A DNA stretch of 64,000 nucleotides from JADCCX01 sp031373545 (GTDB lineage Bacteria; Pseudomonadota; Alphaproteobacteria; Rhizobiales; Beijerinckiaceae), in contig JANMMT010000105.1 of NCBI GenBank assembly GCA_031373545.1, forward strand, positions 1 through 64,000, in the 5' to 3' direction. Below, in pieces: positions 34,436 to 42,698 of the stretch (position 1 is its first letter; each line of letters opens with the position of its first letter). The notes beneath the pieces were generated by a model. That model saw only the letters and a list, made by a program, of their open reading frames with translations, ran no database searches and was not told the origin of the DNA. The translations under genes and the position numbers were made by a program.

Positions 34436-35064
34436 CGCCTGAATCTGCTGACCTGATCCGCCACGCCGATGGCAACAACCGCTGCTGGTGGCCGGGTGTG
34501 GACCCGCTCTACGTCACCTATCACGACACGGATTGGGGCGTGCCCGAAACCGATTCCCGCGCGCTGTTCGAGAAACTGGTGCTCGATGGTTTCCAGGCCG
34601 GGCTCTCGTGGATCACGATCCTGCGCAAACGCGAGAACTTCCGCCGTGCGTTCGATGGTTTCGATCCCAGGATCATGGCGCGCTACACGCCTGAAAAGCT
34701 GCAGGCGCTGATGCAGGACACGGGCATTGTCCGCAACCGCGCAAAGATCGCGGGTGTGGTGCCCTCCGCCCGCGTGATGCTGGAGATCGAGGAGCGCCAG
34801 GGCTTCGCACAGTACCTGTGGAACTTCGTGGATGGTGAGCCGCAGCAACCCAACCACACGAGCCGCGCCAGCGTGCCGACACAGACTGCGGTTTCCCAGG
34901 CGATCTCCCAGGATCTCAAGACGCGCGGCTTCACCTTCTGCGGCCCCACGATTGTCTATGCCTTCATGCAGGCCGTGGGCATGACCAACGACCACCTCAC
35001 CGGCTGTTTTCGCCACGCCGAAGTGGCGGCGCTGGGTGGGCCCGTTTCATTGATGCGAGTCTGA
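34432..35064 (+). CDS. tag: DNA-3-methyladenine glycosylase I
   Basis: Tag removes 3-methyladenine from alkylated DNA. The 210-residue protein has the zinc-type N-terminus RCWWPGVDPLYVTYHDTDWGVP, EKLVLDGFQAGLSWITILRKRE and the C-terminal PTIVYAFMQAVGMTNDHL. These match TagI enzymes including the substrate-binding tryptophan and glutamate. It starts six bases after the ygfZ stop. A 12-bp segment at its 3' end (ATGCGAGTCTGA) is duplicated just after its stop. Confidence 0.95.
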   Translation: MPPESADLIRHADGNNRCWWPGVDPLYVTYHDTDWGVPETDSRALFEKLVLDGFQAGLSWITILRKRENFRRAFDGFDPRIMARYTPEKLQALMQDTGIVRNRAKIAGVVPSARVMLEIEERQGFAQYLWNFVDGEPQQPNHTSRASVPTQTAVSQAISQDLKTRGFTFCGPTIVYAFMQAVGMTNDHLTGCFRHAEVAALGGPVSLMRV

Positions 35065-35083
35065 TCTTTCATGCGAGTCTGAC

Positions 35084-35680
35084 ATGCCCAAAACATCCCC
35101 TCCGCGCGCCTGGCAGCGCATGCTGTCGGGCCGCCGGCTCGATCTGCTCGATCCTTCGCCGCTGGATGTGGAGATCGAGGACATTGCCCATGGCCTGGCC
35201 CGCGTGGCGCGCTGGAATGGCCAGACCCTCGGGCCGCATTCCTTCTCCGTGGCACAGCACAGCCTTGCGGTGCTCGCCATTGCCGAACATCAGCGCAGCG
35301 GCCTGCCCCGCGCGACGCAACTGGCGATCCTGCTGCACGATGCGGCAGAATACGTGATCGGAGACATCATCTCGCCCTTCAAGGCGGTGCTGGGCGAAGC
35401 CTACAAGGGCGTGGAAGCGCGCATTCTGGGCGCGGTGATGCTGCGGGTCGGCCTGCCGCCTGTCATGACCACCGGCGTGAAAGCCCTGGCCAAGGAGGCC
35501 GATGGCATCGCCGCCTGGCATGAGGCGACCCGGCTGGCCGGTTTCGAGCCGGCGGAGGCCAACCGCATCTTCGGCACGATGGTGCCGCTGCCGCTATCCG
35601 TGCTGGCGATGCTTGAGCCTTGGCCGACGGAGCGGGCGGAAAAACTCTTTCTGGAGCGCTTCCGCGAACTCATGGAATAG
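35084..35680 (+). CDS. HD-domain hydrolase (YfbR-like)
   Basis: A 198-residue HD-superfamily phosphohydrolase. Metal ligands are seen in HSFSVAQHS and LLHDAAEYVIGD. It resembles the YfbR/5'-deoxynucleotidase type and is probably a nucleotide phosphatase; the substrate is not assigned. It begins 19 bases after tag and is the third member of the plus-strand run. Confidence 0.85.
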   Translation: MPKTSPPRAWQRMLSGRRLDLLDPSPLDVEIEDIAHGLARVARWNGQTLGPHSFSVAQHSLAVLAIAEHQRSGLPRATQLAILLHDAAEYVIGDIISPFKAVLGEAYKGVEARILGAVMLRVGLPPVMTTGVKALAKEADGIAAWHEATRLAGFEPAEANRIFGTMVPLPLSVLAMLEPWPTERAEKLFLERFRELME

Positions 35681-35712
35681 GCGTATGCAAGAAATAAGCG
35701 TATAAATGTGCC

Positions 35713-36222
35713 ATGCCATTCATACAGGTCTGCTCCCTCTCCCGCTTGCAAGCCACGGTCACATCGACACGGGCGAGCCATGTGCTCACCCTCATCAATG
35801 AACAGACGGCGGTGCCGCGTCCGCGCGAGATCCTGCCCGATAACCACCTGTTTCTTGGCATGAGTGACATCATCGAACCGCTGGACGGGCATATCGAACC
35901 CGCCGAAGCCCATGTGAACCGCCTCCTCGCCTTCGTGCGCGGCTGGTCCATGGACAGCCCCATGGTGGTGCATTGCTATGCGGGCGTCAGCCGATCCACA
36001 GCAGCCGCGCTGATCTCAGTGGCAGCACTGCGGCCCGACCGCCCGGAGAAAGAGATTGCAGACCTTATCCGCGCGCGCTCGCCCACGGCCACACCCAACC
36101 TGCGGCTCATTGCCATTGCCGACAAGGCGCTCGGGCGTTCGGGGCGCCTGTTTCTTGCGGCTGAACGCATCGGGCGCGGTGCCGATTGCTTCGAGGGCGT
36201 GCCGTTCAAGTTGGAGCTCTAG
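35713..36222 (+). CDS. Protein tyrosine phosphatase-like protein
   Basis: A 169-residue dual-specificity phosphatase-like protein. The active-site loop HCYAGVSRS matches HCxxGxxRS, with the cysteine as nucleophile and a downstream LIRARSPTATPN. The general acid region NHLFLGMSDI is less clear. It lies 32 bp after the HD hydrolase. Its physiological substrate is unknown; phosphotyrosine, phosphoinositides or other phosphates are possible. Confidence 0.8.
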   Translation: MPFIQVCSLSRLQATVTSTRASHVLTLINEQTAVPRPREILPDNHLFLGMSDIIEPLDGHIEPAEAHVNRLLAFVRGWSMDSPMVVHCYAGVSRSTAAALISVAALRPDRPEKEIADLIRARSPTATPNLRLIAIADKALGRSGRLFLAAERIGRGADCFEGVPFKLEL

Positions 36223-36412
36223 CCTGCAAGCCTGTGATGTGATCCGGATCGGCACAGTCCGGTTCCACGTTGGGAAGAGCTGTCCCGGCCCGTGACAGGC
36301 CTTGGTTAAATTTACCTTGCCTCGTGCAAGTCTTTGTCATCGCTCATGAAATCGTCATAGATATCCGGGAGGCGCACCGGGCAACACCGCAGGCGCCAAG
36401 CAGGAGCCCATG

Positions 36413-37054
36413 ATGAAGACAGCGCTGACGATACTTGTGACCACAGCAGCCTTTGCGGGCAGCATGGGCCTTGCCTCTGCAGGTGGCCATTGCGAAACCT
36501 GCTATCAGAAAGTGGTCACCCCGCCGCTCTACCGCAACGTCGCCGAGCAGGTGATGGTGCGCCCCGCGCAGAGCTTGGCCCACACGACGCCTGCAGTATA
36601 TGGCACCGTGCATGAAAAAGTGCTGGTGCGGCCCGCCCACTCCGTGGCGCGCGAAATTCCCGGCCAGCTGGGCACCGTGGCCGAGCAGGTGCTTCTCTCT
36701 CCCGCCCGCAAGGATTGGCAGGTGACCCGCGATGCCCATGGCCGCGAGATCGGCTGCTGGGTCAAGATTCCGGCGCAGTACGGCGTGCAGCACAAAACCG
36801 TGGTGATCCGCCCCGCGCAGATCGTGCATGAAACCATTCCCGCCGTGTATGAGAGCCGCGCCCGCCAGGTGATGGTGCGCCCCGCGCAGGTGCATCATCA
36901 GGTGATCCCGGCCGAGTATGCCGTGCGCCATCGCTCCGAAATGGTGGCTCCGGCACAGGCCCACTGGGCCCCTGTCGGCCAGCGCAGCGGGCATCATCAT
37001 GCCGGCCATCATCATGCTGGCCACGGCCATCACGCCATCACCAAGGCCTATTGA
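36413..37054 (+). CDS. Exported repeat protein with His-rich tail
   Basis: A 213-residue protein with a signal peptide (about 1-24, ending SAGG) and six degenerate repeats of about 22 residues with a PAxY...VMVRPAQ core (starting near residues 36, 59, 82, 116, 140 and 163). The C-terminus is histidine-rich (HHHAGHHHAGHGHH). An early CETC is a candidate disulfide or metal site. The start follows AGGAG by six bases; an ATG three bases earlier is also possible. I do not recognise a named family, though similar VxxxPA repeat proteins occur in exported proteins of other bacteria. The function may be metal binding or envelope structure. Confidence 0.6.
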   Translation: MKTALTILVTTAAFAGSMGLASAGGHCETCYQKVVTPPLYRNVAEQVMVRPAQSLAHTTPAVYGTVHEKVLVRPAHSVAREIPGQLGTVAEQVLLSPARKDWQVTRDAHGREIGCWVKIPAQYGVQHKTVVIRPAQIVHETIPAVYESRARQVMVRPAQVHHQVIPAEYAVRHRSEMVAPAQAHWAPVGQRSGHHHAGHHHAGHGHHAITKAY

Positions 37055-37120
37055 GTTTCAACAGGTTCTGGCAAGGATCGGACCGGCGCCGCAACCGCCC
37101 CGGCTTTTGTCAGCAACATG

Positions 37121-37152
37121 CAACCCCGGTTCCTGCGAGGAGGCCGGGGTTG
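37121..37152. terminator. Hairpin after the repeat protein
   Basis: CAACCCCGG (37121-37129) and CCGGGGTTG (37144-37152) form a perfect nine-base stem. No run of T follows, so rho-independent termination is uncertain. The hairpin separates the repeat protein from the MFS gene. Confidence 0.35.
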
Positions 37153-37257
37153 TATGCTTTCATACATATTGGTGATGGACATTTCGCGCCGGATTGATTG
37201 GCGAGGCGATGCGGGCTGGCCTATGCTGCGCTGACCTTGCCGCCAGGAAACAAGCAC

Positions 37258-38499
37258 ATGTCCGCCAGCCAGCCTGCCAGCAGCCCTGTTGTGCGCACCG
37301 CCGCAGCCGTCATCGCCGCTGGCTGCGTGATTTCCATGCTGGGCTTCGGCCCGCGTGCGACCATGGGGTTTTTCCAGCTTCCCATCATCACCGAGCGGGG
37401 CTGGGGGCGGGATGTGTTCGGCCTTGCGATTGCCATCCAGAACCTGTTCTGGGGCATCGGACAGCCCTTCGCGGGCGCGATTGCGGACCGTTACGGGGTG
37501 ATGCGCGTGATGGTCGCGGGGCTGGTGCTCTACGGCGCTGGCCTGATGCTGATGACGCTCGCCACCACGCCCACCATGTTCACGCTGACTTCCGGCGTGC
37601 TGATCGGCTTTGGCCTGTCGGGCTGTTCGTTCAACCTGGTGCTGGCCGCCTTCGGCAAGTTGTTGCCCGCTGAAAAGCGCCCGCTGGCGCTGGGGATGGG
37701 AACAGCGGCAGGTTCCTTCGGGCAGTTCCTGTTTTCGCCGCTGGCGGTGGGGCTGATCGATCAGGCAGGCTGGCAGATGACGCTGGTGATCTTCGGCGGG
37801 CTGCTGCTCATGACCATTCCACTCACGGTGTTTCTGGCGACGCAGGCACGCACTGAAAATCCGGGTATTGGCGAGGGCGAGAAGCGCACGCTGATGCAGA
37901 CATTGGCCCATGCCTTCGGCCACACCAGCTACATTCTGCTGGTGCTGGGCTTCTTCACCTGCGGCTTCCAACTCGCCTTCATCACCACGCACCTGCCCGC
38001 TTACCTCAAGGACGTGGGCATCGCGCCCTCCATCGGCCTGTGGGTGCTGGCGCTCATCGGCCTGTTCAACATGGCGGGGTCGATTGGCGCGGGCTACTAC
38101 ATGACGCGCTTTCCGCGCCGCTACATGCTGGCGCTGATCTATACGCTGCGCTCGGTGGCCATCATCGGCCTCATGGTGCTGCCGCCTTCGCCCATCGTGG
38201 TGCTGGCATTCGGCGCAATGATGGGGCTGCTCTGGCTCTCGACCGTGCCGCCGACATCCTCGCTCGTGATGACGATGTTCGGCACGCGGGACATGGCGAT
38301 GCTCTACGGTTTCGCCTTCTTCAGCCACCAGGTCGGCGGATTTCTGGGCGGCTGGCTCGGCGGCGTGATCTATGAGGCTTATGGCAATTATGATCTGGTC
38401 TGGTACGGCTCGATTGCGCTTGGCTTTGCCTCGGCGGTGATTAATCTGCCCATCATCGAGAAAGCGGCGCCGGCCAAAGTGGCGGTGCAGCCCGCCTGA
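37258..38499 (+). CDS. MFS transporter
   Basis: A 413-residue major facilitator with 12 hydrophobic segments. The loop 2-3 motif is GAIADRYGVMRVMVAG and there is a matching loop GYYMTRFPRRYMLAL later. It resembles permeases that exchange organic acids (MFS_1, OFA-like). The ATG used follows CAGGAAA; the longer in-frame start is unlikely. It is the first gene of a tight operon with an AcuI-type reductase, a TPP enzyme and an SDR, so it probably imports the substrate that they degrade. Confidence 0.9.
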   Translation: MSASQPASSPVVRTAAAVIAAGCVISMLGFGPRATMGFFQLPIITERGWGRDVFGLAIAIQNLFWGIGQPFAGAIADRYGVMRVMVAGLVLYGAGLMLMTLATTPTMFTLTSGVLIGFGLSGCSFNLVLAAFGKLLPAEKRPLALGMGTAAGSFGQFLFSPLAVGLIDQAGWQMTLVIFGGLLLMTIPLTVFLATQARTENPGIGEGEKRTLMQTLAHAFGHTSYILLVLGFFTCGFQLAFITTHLPAYLKDVGIAPSIGLWVLALIGLFNMAGSIGAGYYMTRFPRRYMLALIYTLRSVAIIGLMVLPPSPIVVLAFGAMMGLLWLSTVPPTSSLVMTMFGTRDMAMLYGFAFFSHQVGGFLGGWLGGVIYEAYGNYDLVWYGSIALGFASAVINLPIIEKAAPAKVAVQPA

Positions 38500-38508
38500 G
38501 GAGAGCCC

Positions 38509-39507
38509 ATGACATCGTTCCGCGCCTATGTGGTGGACAAGCCCGAGGGCAACTACACCGTCGCTGTTAAAACTCTGAGCGAGACAGACCTGATGGAGGG
38601 CGATGTCACGTTGCGCGTTAGCCATTCCACCGTAAATTACAAGGACGGCCTCGCCCTGACAGGCAAAGCCCCCGTGGTGCGCAAATTTCCCATGGTGCCG
38701 GGCATTGATCTGGCGGGAGAGGTAACGACCAGCCCCTCCGGTGCATTCAAGCCCGGCGACCGCGTGGTTCTAACCGGTTGCGGTGTGGGGGAGACGCATT
38801 TTGGTGCCTATGCGGGCATAGCGCGGCTCAAAGCCGAGTGGCTGGTGCCGCTGCCGCCCACGCTCTCGCCTGCGCAGGCCATGGCCATCGGCACGGCGGG
38901 GTTCACCGCCATGCAATGCGTGCTTGCGCTGGAAAAACACGGCCTCACGCCTGCGACTGGACCTGTTGTAGTCACGGGTGCGGCGGGCGGTGTGGGCTCA
39001 GTTGCGGTGGCATTGCTGGCGAAGCTTGGGTGGCATGTCATCGCCTCCACGGGCCGGATGGCCGAAGCGGATTACCTCAAATCGCTTGGCGCAGCGGAGG
39101 TGATCGACCGCGCGGAACTGAGCGCACCACCCAAGGCGCTGGCCAAGGAGCGCTGGATGGCGGGCGTTGACACTGTGGGCTCCACCACGCTGGCCAATGC
39201 ACTTTCCATGACGCGCTGGGGCGGCGCGATCGCGGCCTGTGGCTTGGCGGGTGGCATGGACCTGCCCACCAGTGTCGCGCCGTTCATCTTGCGCAATGTG
39301 GCTTTGCTGGGCGTTGATTCCGTGGGTTGCCCGCGCCCTCTGCGGCTGGAGGTCTGGCGCCGCCTGGGCCAGGATCTTGATCTGGAGAAGCTCAATGCCA
39401 TGACCACGACCATTGGCTTCGATGACCTGCCGCAAGCGGGGCGCGACATTCTGGCGGGTCATGTGCGCGGGCGGCTGGTGGTGGATATGGCAGCGGCGCA
39501 GATATGA
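38509..39507 (+). CDS. Acrylyl-CoA reductase/quinone oxidoreductase family protein (AcuI/YhdH-like)
   Basis: A 332-residue zinc-free MDR protein of the AcuI/YhdH family. It has the Rossmann motif VVTGAAGGVGSVAVALL near residue 150, an N-terminal NYKDGLALTGKAPVV, and CGLAGGMDLPTSVAPFILR in the C-terminal half. Members reduce acryloyl-CoA or related enoyl compounds with NADPH. It lies nine bases after the MFS gene and overlaps the TPP enzyme by ATGA. Confidence 0.9.
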   Translation: MTSFRAYVVDKPEGNYTVAVKTLSETDLMEGDVTLRVSHSTVNYKDGLALTGKAPVVRKFPMVPGIDLAGEVTTSPSGAFKPGDRVVLTGCGVGETHFGAYAGIARLKAEWLVPLPPTLSPAQAMAIGTAGFTAMQCVLALEKHGLTPATGPVVVTGAAGGVGSVAVALLAKLGWHVIASTGRMAEADYLKSLGAAEVIDRAELSAPPKALAKERWMAGVDTVGSTTLANALSMTRWGGAIAACGLAGGMDLPTSVAPFILRNVALLGVDSVGCPRPLRLEVWRRLGQDLDLEKLNAMTTTIGFDDLPQAGRDILAGHVRGRLVVDMAAAQI

Positions 39508-41183
39508 GCTTCTCCTCACGAACCGCCGCGCAGATCCTCGTTGATCAACTCCTTATCCACGGGGTGGAGGATATCTTCTGCGTGCCCGGTGAGAGTTATC
39601 TCGCGGTGCTGGATGCGCTGCATGATGCCGCTGTGCGCATCACCGTGTGCCGTCAGGAATGCGGGGCCAGCATGGCGGCGGAAGCCGTGGGCAAGCTCAC
39701 GGGGCGGCCCGGCATCTGCATGGTGACGCGCGGTCCGGGGGCCACCAACGCCGCGCATGGCATCCACATCGCCATGCAGGATTGCACGCCGCTGATCATG
39801 TTTGTGGGGCAGATCGAGCGGGGCATGCGCGGGCGCGATGCGTTTCAGGAGCTGGATTACCGCGCGGCCTTTGGCGGCCTTGCCAAATGGGTGACCGAGA
39901 TCGACGACGCGGCGCGCATCCCGGAGTTGATCTCCCGTGCCTTTCATGTGGCGACCTCCGGCAAGCCCGGCCCGGTGGTGATTGCCCTGCCCGAAGACAT
40001 GCTGGTGGAAAGCGCTGATGTGTCCGATGCGCCGCCGTTTCACCCCGGCGAGACACACCCCGGCCTCACGCAGATGGCGGAGCTGCAAAAGCGGCTCTGG
40101 GCCGCCAAACAGCCGCTGGTGCTGGTGGGCGGCAGCCGCTGGACCGCGCGCGCTGTAGACCGCATCACGCGCTTTGCCGAGCGGTTCGATCTGCCGGTGG
40201 CCACGACATTCCGGCGGCAGGATTTGTTTTCCGCCACCCACCCCAATTTTGCAGGCGATGGGGGGCTGGGCATGAGTGTGGCGCTTGAAAAAGCCATTCG
40301 CGCGGCAGATCTTGTGCTGGTGGTGGGCGACCAGCTCTCGGAGGCCTCCACCAAATCCTACACGCTGTTTGACATCCCCGGCGATGGCCGCCGCCTCATC
40401 CATGTGCATCCGGATCCCGATGAGCTGAACCGCACCTATGCCACTGCTCTGCCCATCAATGCCTCGCCTGAAGCCTTCACGGCGGCGGCGGAAGGCCTGC
40501 AACCGCCCCATACAATCCCTTGGAGCGCATGGACGCGGGACATCAACACGGCGGCGGTGGCCTGGGGCGCTGAGCCCACCCGCTCGCCGGGCCGCTTGCA
40601 GATGAGCGAGGTAATGATCAGCCTGCGCAATCACCTGCCAGCCAACGCGATCATCACCAACGGCGCGGGCAATTATGCGATCTGGATTCACCGTTTCTAT
40701 CATTTCCAGCGCTACGGCACGCAGCTTGCGCCCACCTCCGGCTCCATGGGCTATGGCCTGCCCGCAGCCATTGCCGCCAAGCGGCGCGAGCCCGGGCGGC
40801 CCGTGGTCTGCTTTGCTGGCGACGGCTGCTTTCTGATGAACGGGCAGGAGTTCGCCACCGCCGTGCAGTATGATCTGCCGGTGATCGTGGTGGTGGTGGA
40901 CAACGGCATGTATGGCACCATCCGCATGCACCAGGAGCGCGATTATCCCGGCCGCGTTTCCGCAACCACGCTGAAAAATCCGGACTTTGCGGCCTATGCT
41001 CGCGCCTTTGGCGGCCATGGTGAGCGCGTGGAGACAACCGCGGAGTTCATGCCCGCGCTTGCGCGCTGCGAAGCCTCAGGCAAGCCTGCGATCATCCATT
41101 GCCTCGTGGACAGCGAGGCGATCACGCCCAGCCGCTCCATCAGTGATATTCGCACCGAAGCACTGGCAAAACAGGGGCATTGA
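39504..41183 (+). CDS. Thiamine-diphosphate-dependent enzyme (acetolactate synthase-like)
   Basis: A 559-residue TPP enzyme with the N-terminal PYR domain (CVPGESYLAVLD with the catalytic glutamate), a central domain and the C-terminal TPP domain with GDGCFLMNGQEF followed by VVVDN. It is close to acetolactate synthase large subunits but lacks a neighbouring small subunit (ilvN). The operon with an MFS, a reductase and an SDR suggests a catabolic decarboxylase or lyase rather than isoleucine-valine synthesis. The substrate is unknown. Confidence 0.85.
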   Translation: MSFSSRTAAQILVDQLLIHGVEDIFCVPGESYLAVLDALHDAAVRITVCRQECGASMAAEAVGKLTGRPGICMVTRGPGATNAAHGIHIAMQDCTPLIMFVGQIERGMRGRDAFQELDYRAAFGGLAKWVTEIDDAARIPELISRAFHVATSGKPGPVVIALPEDMLVESADVSDAPPFHPGETHPGLTQMAELQKRLWAAKQPLVLVGGSRWTARAVDRITRFAERFDLPVATTFRRQDLFSATHPNFAGDGGLGMSVALEKAIRAADLVLVVGDQLSEASTKSYTLFDIPGDGRRLIHVHPDPDELNRTYATALPINASPEAFTAAAEGLQPPHTIPWSAWTRDINTAAVAWGAEPTRSPGRLQMSEVMISLRNHLPANAIITNGAGNYAIWIHRFYHFQRYGTQLAPTSGSMGYGLPAAIAAKRREPGRPVVCFAGDGCFLMNGQEFATAVQYDLPVIVVVVDNGMYGTIRMHQERDYPGRVSATTLKNPDFAAYARAFGGHGERVETTAEFMPALARCEASGKPAIIHCLVDSEAITPSRSISDIRTEALAKQGH

Positions 41184-41184
41184 T

Positions 41185-41967
41185 ATGGCCAAGGTCGCTG
41201 TCGTCACAGGAGCCGCACGCGGCATTGGACTTGCCACGGCCAAGCGCTTTTTGGCCGAGAGATGGAGCGTGGTACTGCTCGACGTGCTGGCCGATGATCT
41301 GGCCACAGCTGCATCCTCCATCGCTGATCCCACACGTGTCATGACGCACACATGCGATGTCTCGGATGTGGACAAGGTCAACGCCACCTTCGCCGACATC
41401 GAGGCCAAGTTCGGGCGCATCGACGCGCTGGTCAACAACGCAGGCATCGCCATTTTTGGCCCGATCCTCGACACCACACCGGAAGATTGGGCTCATGTCA
41501 TGGCGGTCAATCTCTCCGGGCCGTTCTACTGCGCACAGGCGGCGGCGCGCATCATGGCCACGCGCGGTGCGGGGGCCATCGTCAACATTGCTTCCATCTC
41601 AGGTCTGCGCGCCTCCACGCTCCGGGTGGCTTATGGCACCAGCAAAGCGGGCGTCATCCACCTCACCAAGCAGCAGGCGGTGGAGTTTGGCGAGCTGGGG
41701 ATCCGCGTGAACGCGGTGGCGCCTGGCCCGGTGGATACGGCGATGGCGCTGAAGGTTCACTCCCCCGAGATCCGCAAGGATTACCACGACCACATGCCGC
41801 TCAACCGTTACGGGCTGGAAGAGGAACTGGCAGCGGCGATCTATTTCCTCTGTTCGGATCAGGCCAGCTACATCACGGGGCAGGTGCTGGCCGTGGATGG
41901 CGGATTTGAGTCAACCGGCATTGGCTTGCCCACGTTGCGGCAGGGCATGCAGCAGAAGTGGGATTAA
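41185..41967 (+). CDS. SDR family oxidoreductase
   Basis: A 260-residue classical SDR with the nucleotide motif TGAARGIG, NNAG near residue 85, catalytic Ser in IASISGL and Tyr-Lys in AYGTSKAG. It starts two bases after the TPP gene stop and is the last gene of that operon. The stop codon overlaps the convergent DUF2293 stop by four bases. Confidence 0.92.
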   Translation: MAKVAVVTGAARGIGLATAKRFLAERWSVVLLDVLADDLATAASSIADPTRVMTHTCDVSDVDKVNATFADIEAKFGRIDALVNNAGIAIFGPILDTTPEDWAHVMAVNLSGPFYCAQAAARIMATRGAGAIVNIASISGLRASTLRVAYGTSKAGVIHLTKQQAVEFGELGIRVNAVAPGPVDTAMALKVHSPEIRKDYHDHMPLNRYGLEEELAAAIYFLCSDQASYITGQVLAVDGGFESTGIGLPTLRQGMQQKWD

Positions 41968-42281
41968 CCTTCCTCCGCCTCAGTTCCAATGCGCTTGGCG
42001 CATCCCCAGCGCGTCAACGTCTCTTCCGTCGCCTCCACCACGAAATGCCGCGCCGCATCGCGGTCATAGCCCTCCGCCAACAGCGCATCGTAATCGGTGA
42101 AACGATGGCGCACATGGGCCGCCAACGCCAGCCACAACGCGGCATTGACCGTGAGGCCCTCGCGCGTCAGCTTGCCCGCGCGCTCCAGCACGGGCTCGCT
42201 CTCGGACAGCGGGATCAGCGGCGCTAACAGGCGCAGGCCTCGGCGCAGTTCCTGTTGGCGGCGGGTGGGGGCACGGGACAT
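41964..42281 (-). CDS. DUF2293 domain-containing protein
   Basis: A 105-residue protein with RHRFTDYDALLAEGYDRDAARHFV, typical of DUF2293. Its function is unknown. The start giving MSRAPTRRQQ is chosen by family likeness; four codons earlier is MVFQ. Neither has a clear ribosome site. It converges with the SDR gene. Confidence 0.7.
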   Translation of the reverse strand: MSRAPTRRQQELRRGLRLLAPLIPLSESEPVLERAGKLTREGLTVNAALWLALAAHVRHRFTDYDALLAEGYDRDAARHFVVEATEETLTRWGCAKRIGTEAEEG

Positions 42282-42353
42282 TTGAAAAACCATTGGGCAT
42301 GTGCTAACAAACAAACGTCAATATACTTGCGAGCTTCACAGCGTTGCACAATC

Positions 42354-42385
42354 AAAAGAGCCCCGGCGTTCTAGCGCCGGGGCTC
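42354..42385 (-). terminator. Strong hairpin terminator of the small-peptide gene
   Basis: An 11-base perfect stem (GAGCCCCGGCG/CGCCGGGGCTC, 42358-42385) with a six-base loop is followed by TTTT on the minus strand. This is a good rho-independent terminator in the minus direction and sits 25 bp after the small-peptide stop. On the plus strand the T-run is missing. Confidence 0.75.
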
Positions 42386-42400
42386 CGTCATTTAACCCAA

Positions 42401-42416
42401 GAGTTGATATCAACTC
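42401..42416. repeat. Perfect 16-bp palindrome at the small-peptide stop
   Basis: GAGTTGATATCAACTC is a perfect palindrome. It contains the stop codon of the small-peptide frame (42410-42412, minus). It could be a protein-binding site or an RNA hairpin. Confidence 0.5.
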
Positions 42417-42496
42417 AGAAGTTGAATGACTTCTCGCACGAGACGAATGAGGTCACGAGCGAGCTTGATCAATATACTCACATTTTTGAGTTTCAC
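42410..42496 (-). CDS. Probable 28-residue amphipathic peptide
   Basis: A GTG-started frame preceded ten bases upstream by AAAGGGGG encodes a peptide beginning MKLKNVSILIKL and ending REVIQLLS. Lys, Arg and acidic residues recur every three to four positions (11, 14, 15, 18, 21, 22) between Leu/Ile/Val, giving a net charge of about +4 and an amphipathic helix. The frame is followed by a strong terminator. Such peptides are known among type I toxins and helical membrane peptides. No family is recognised, so this is a prediction. ATG triplets overlapping the start region are both followed by an immediate stop. The rest of the 417-bp space before clpB holds no other gene that I can see. Confidence 0.55.
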   Translation of the reverse strand: MKLKNVSILIKLARDLIRLVREVIQLLS

Positions 42497-42698
42497 ATGG
42501 GTTGCACCCCCTTTCCCGGCGCAGGTCGCACCGGAGTGACTGCACTAACGCAGCATTCTGGTGTTTTCAAATTGCGCATGCCGTGTTTGACACCGCCCAC
42601 TTCACAACACCCGGTGGCCTTCCTACATTCCTGTTGTGCCCGATGCCTCCAAGAGGGTTGGGCCGCATTTTCACTTCGCCTTTGACGGGAAGCACGCC

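Noticed and set aside
35053..35082. Duplicate ATGCGAGTCTGA after tag
   Set aside because: It is a short local duplication at a stop codon; no second gene or regulatory function is evident.
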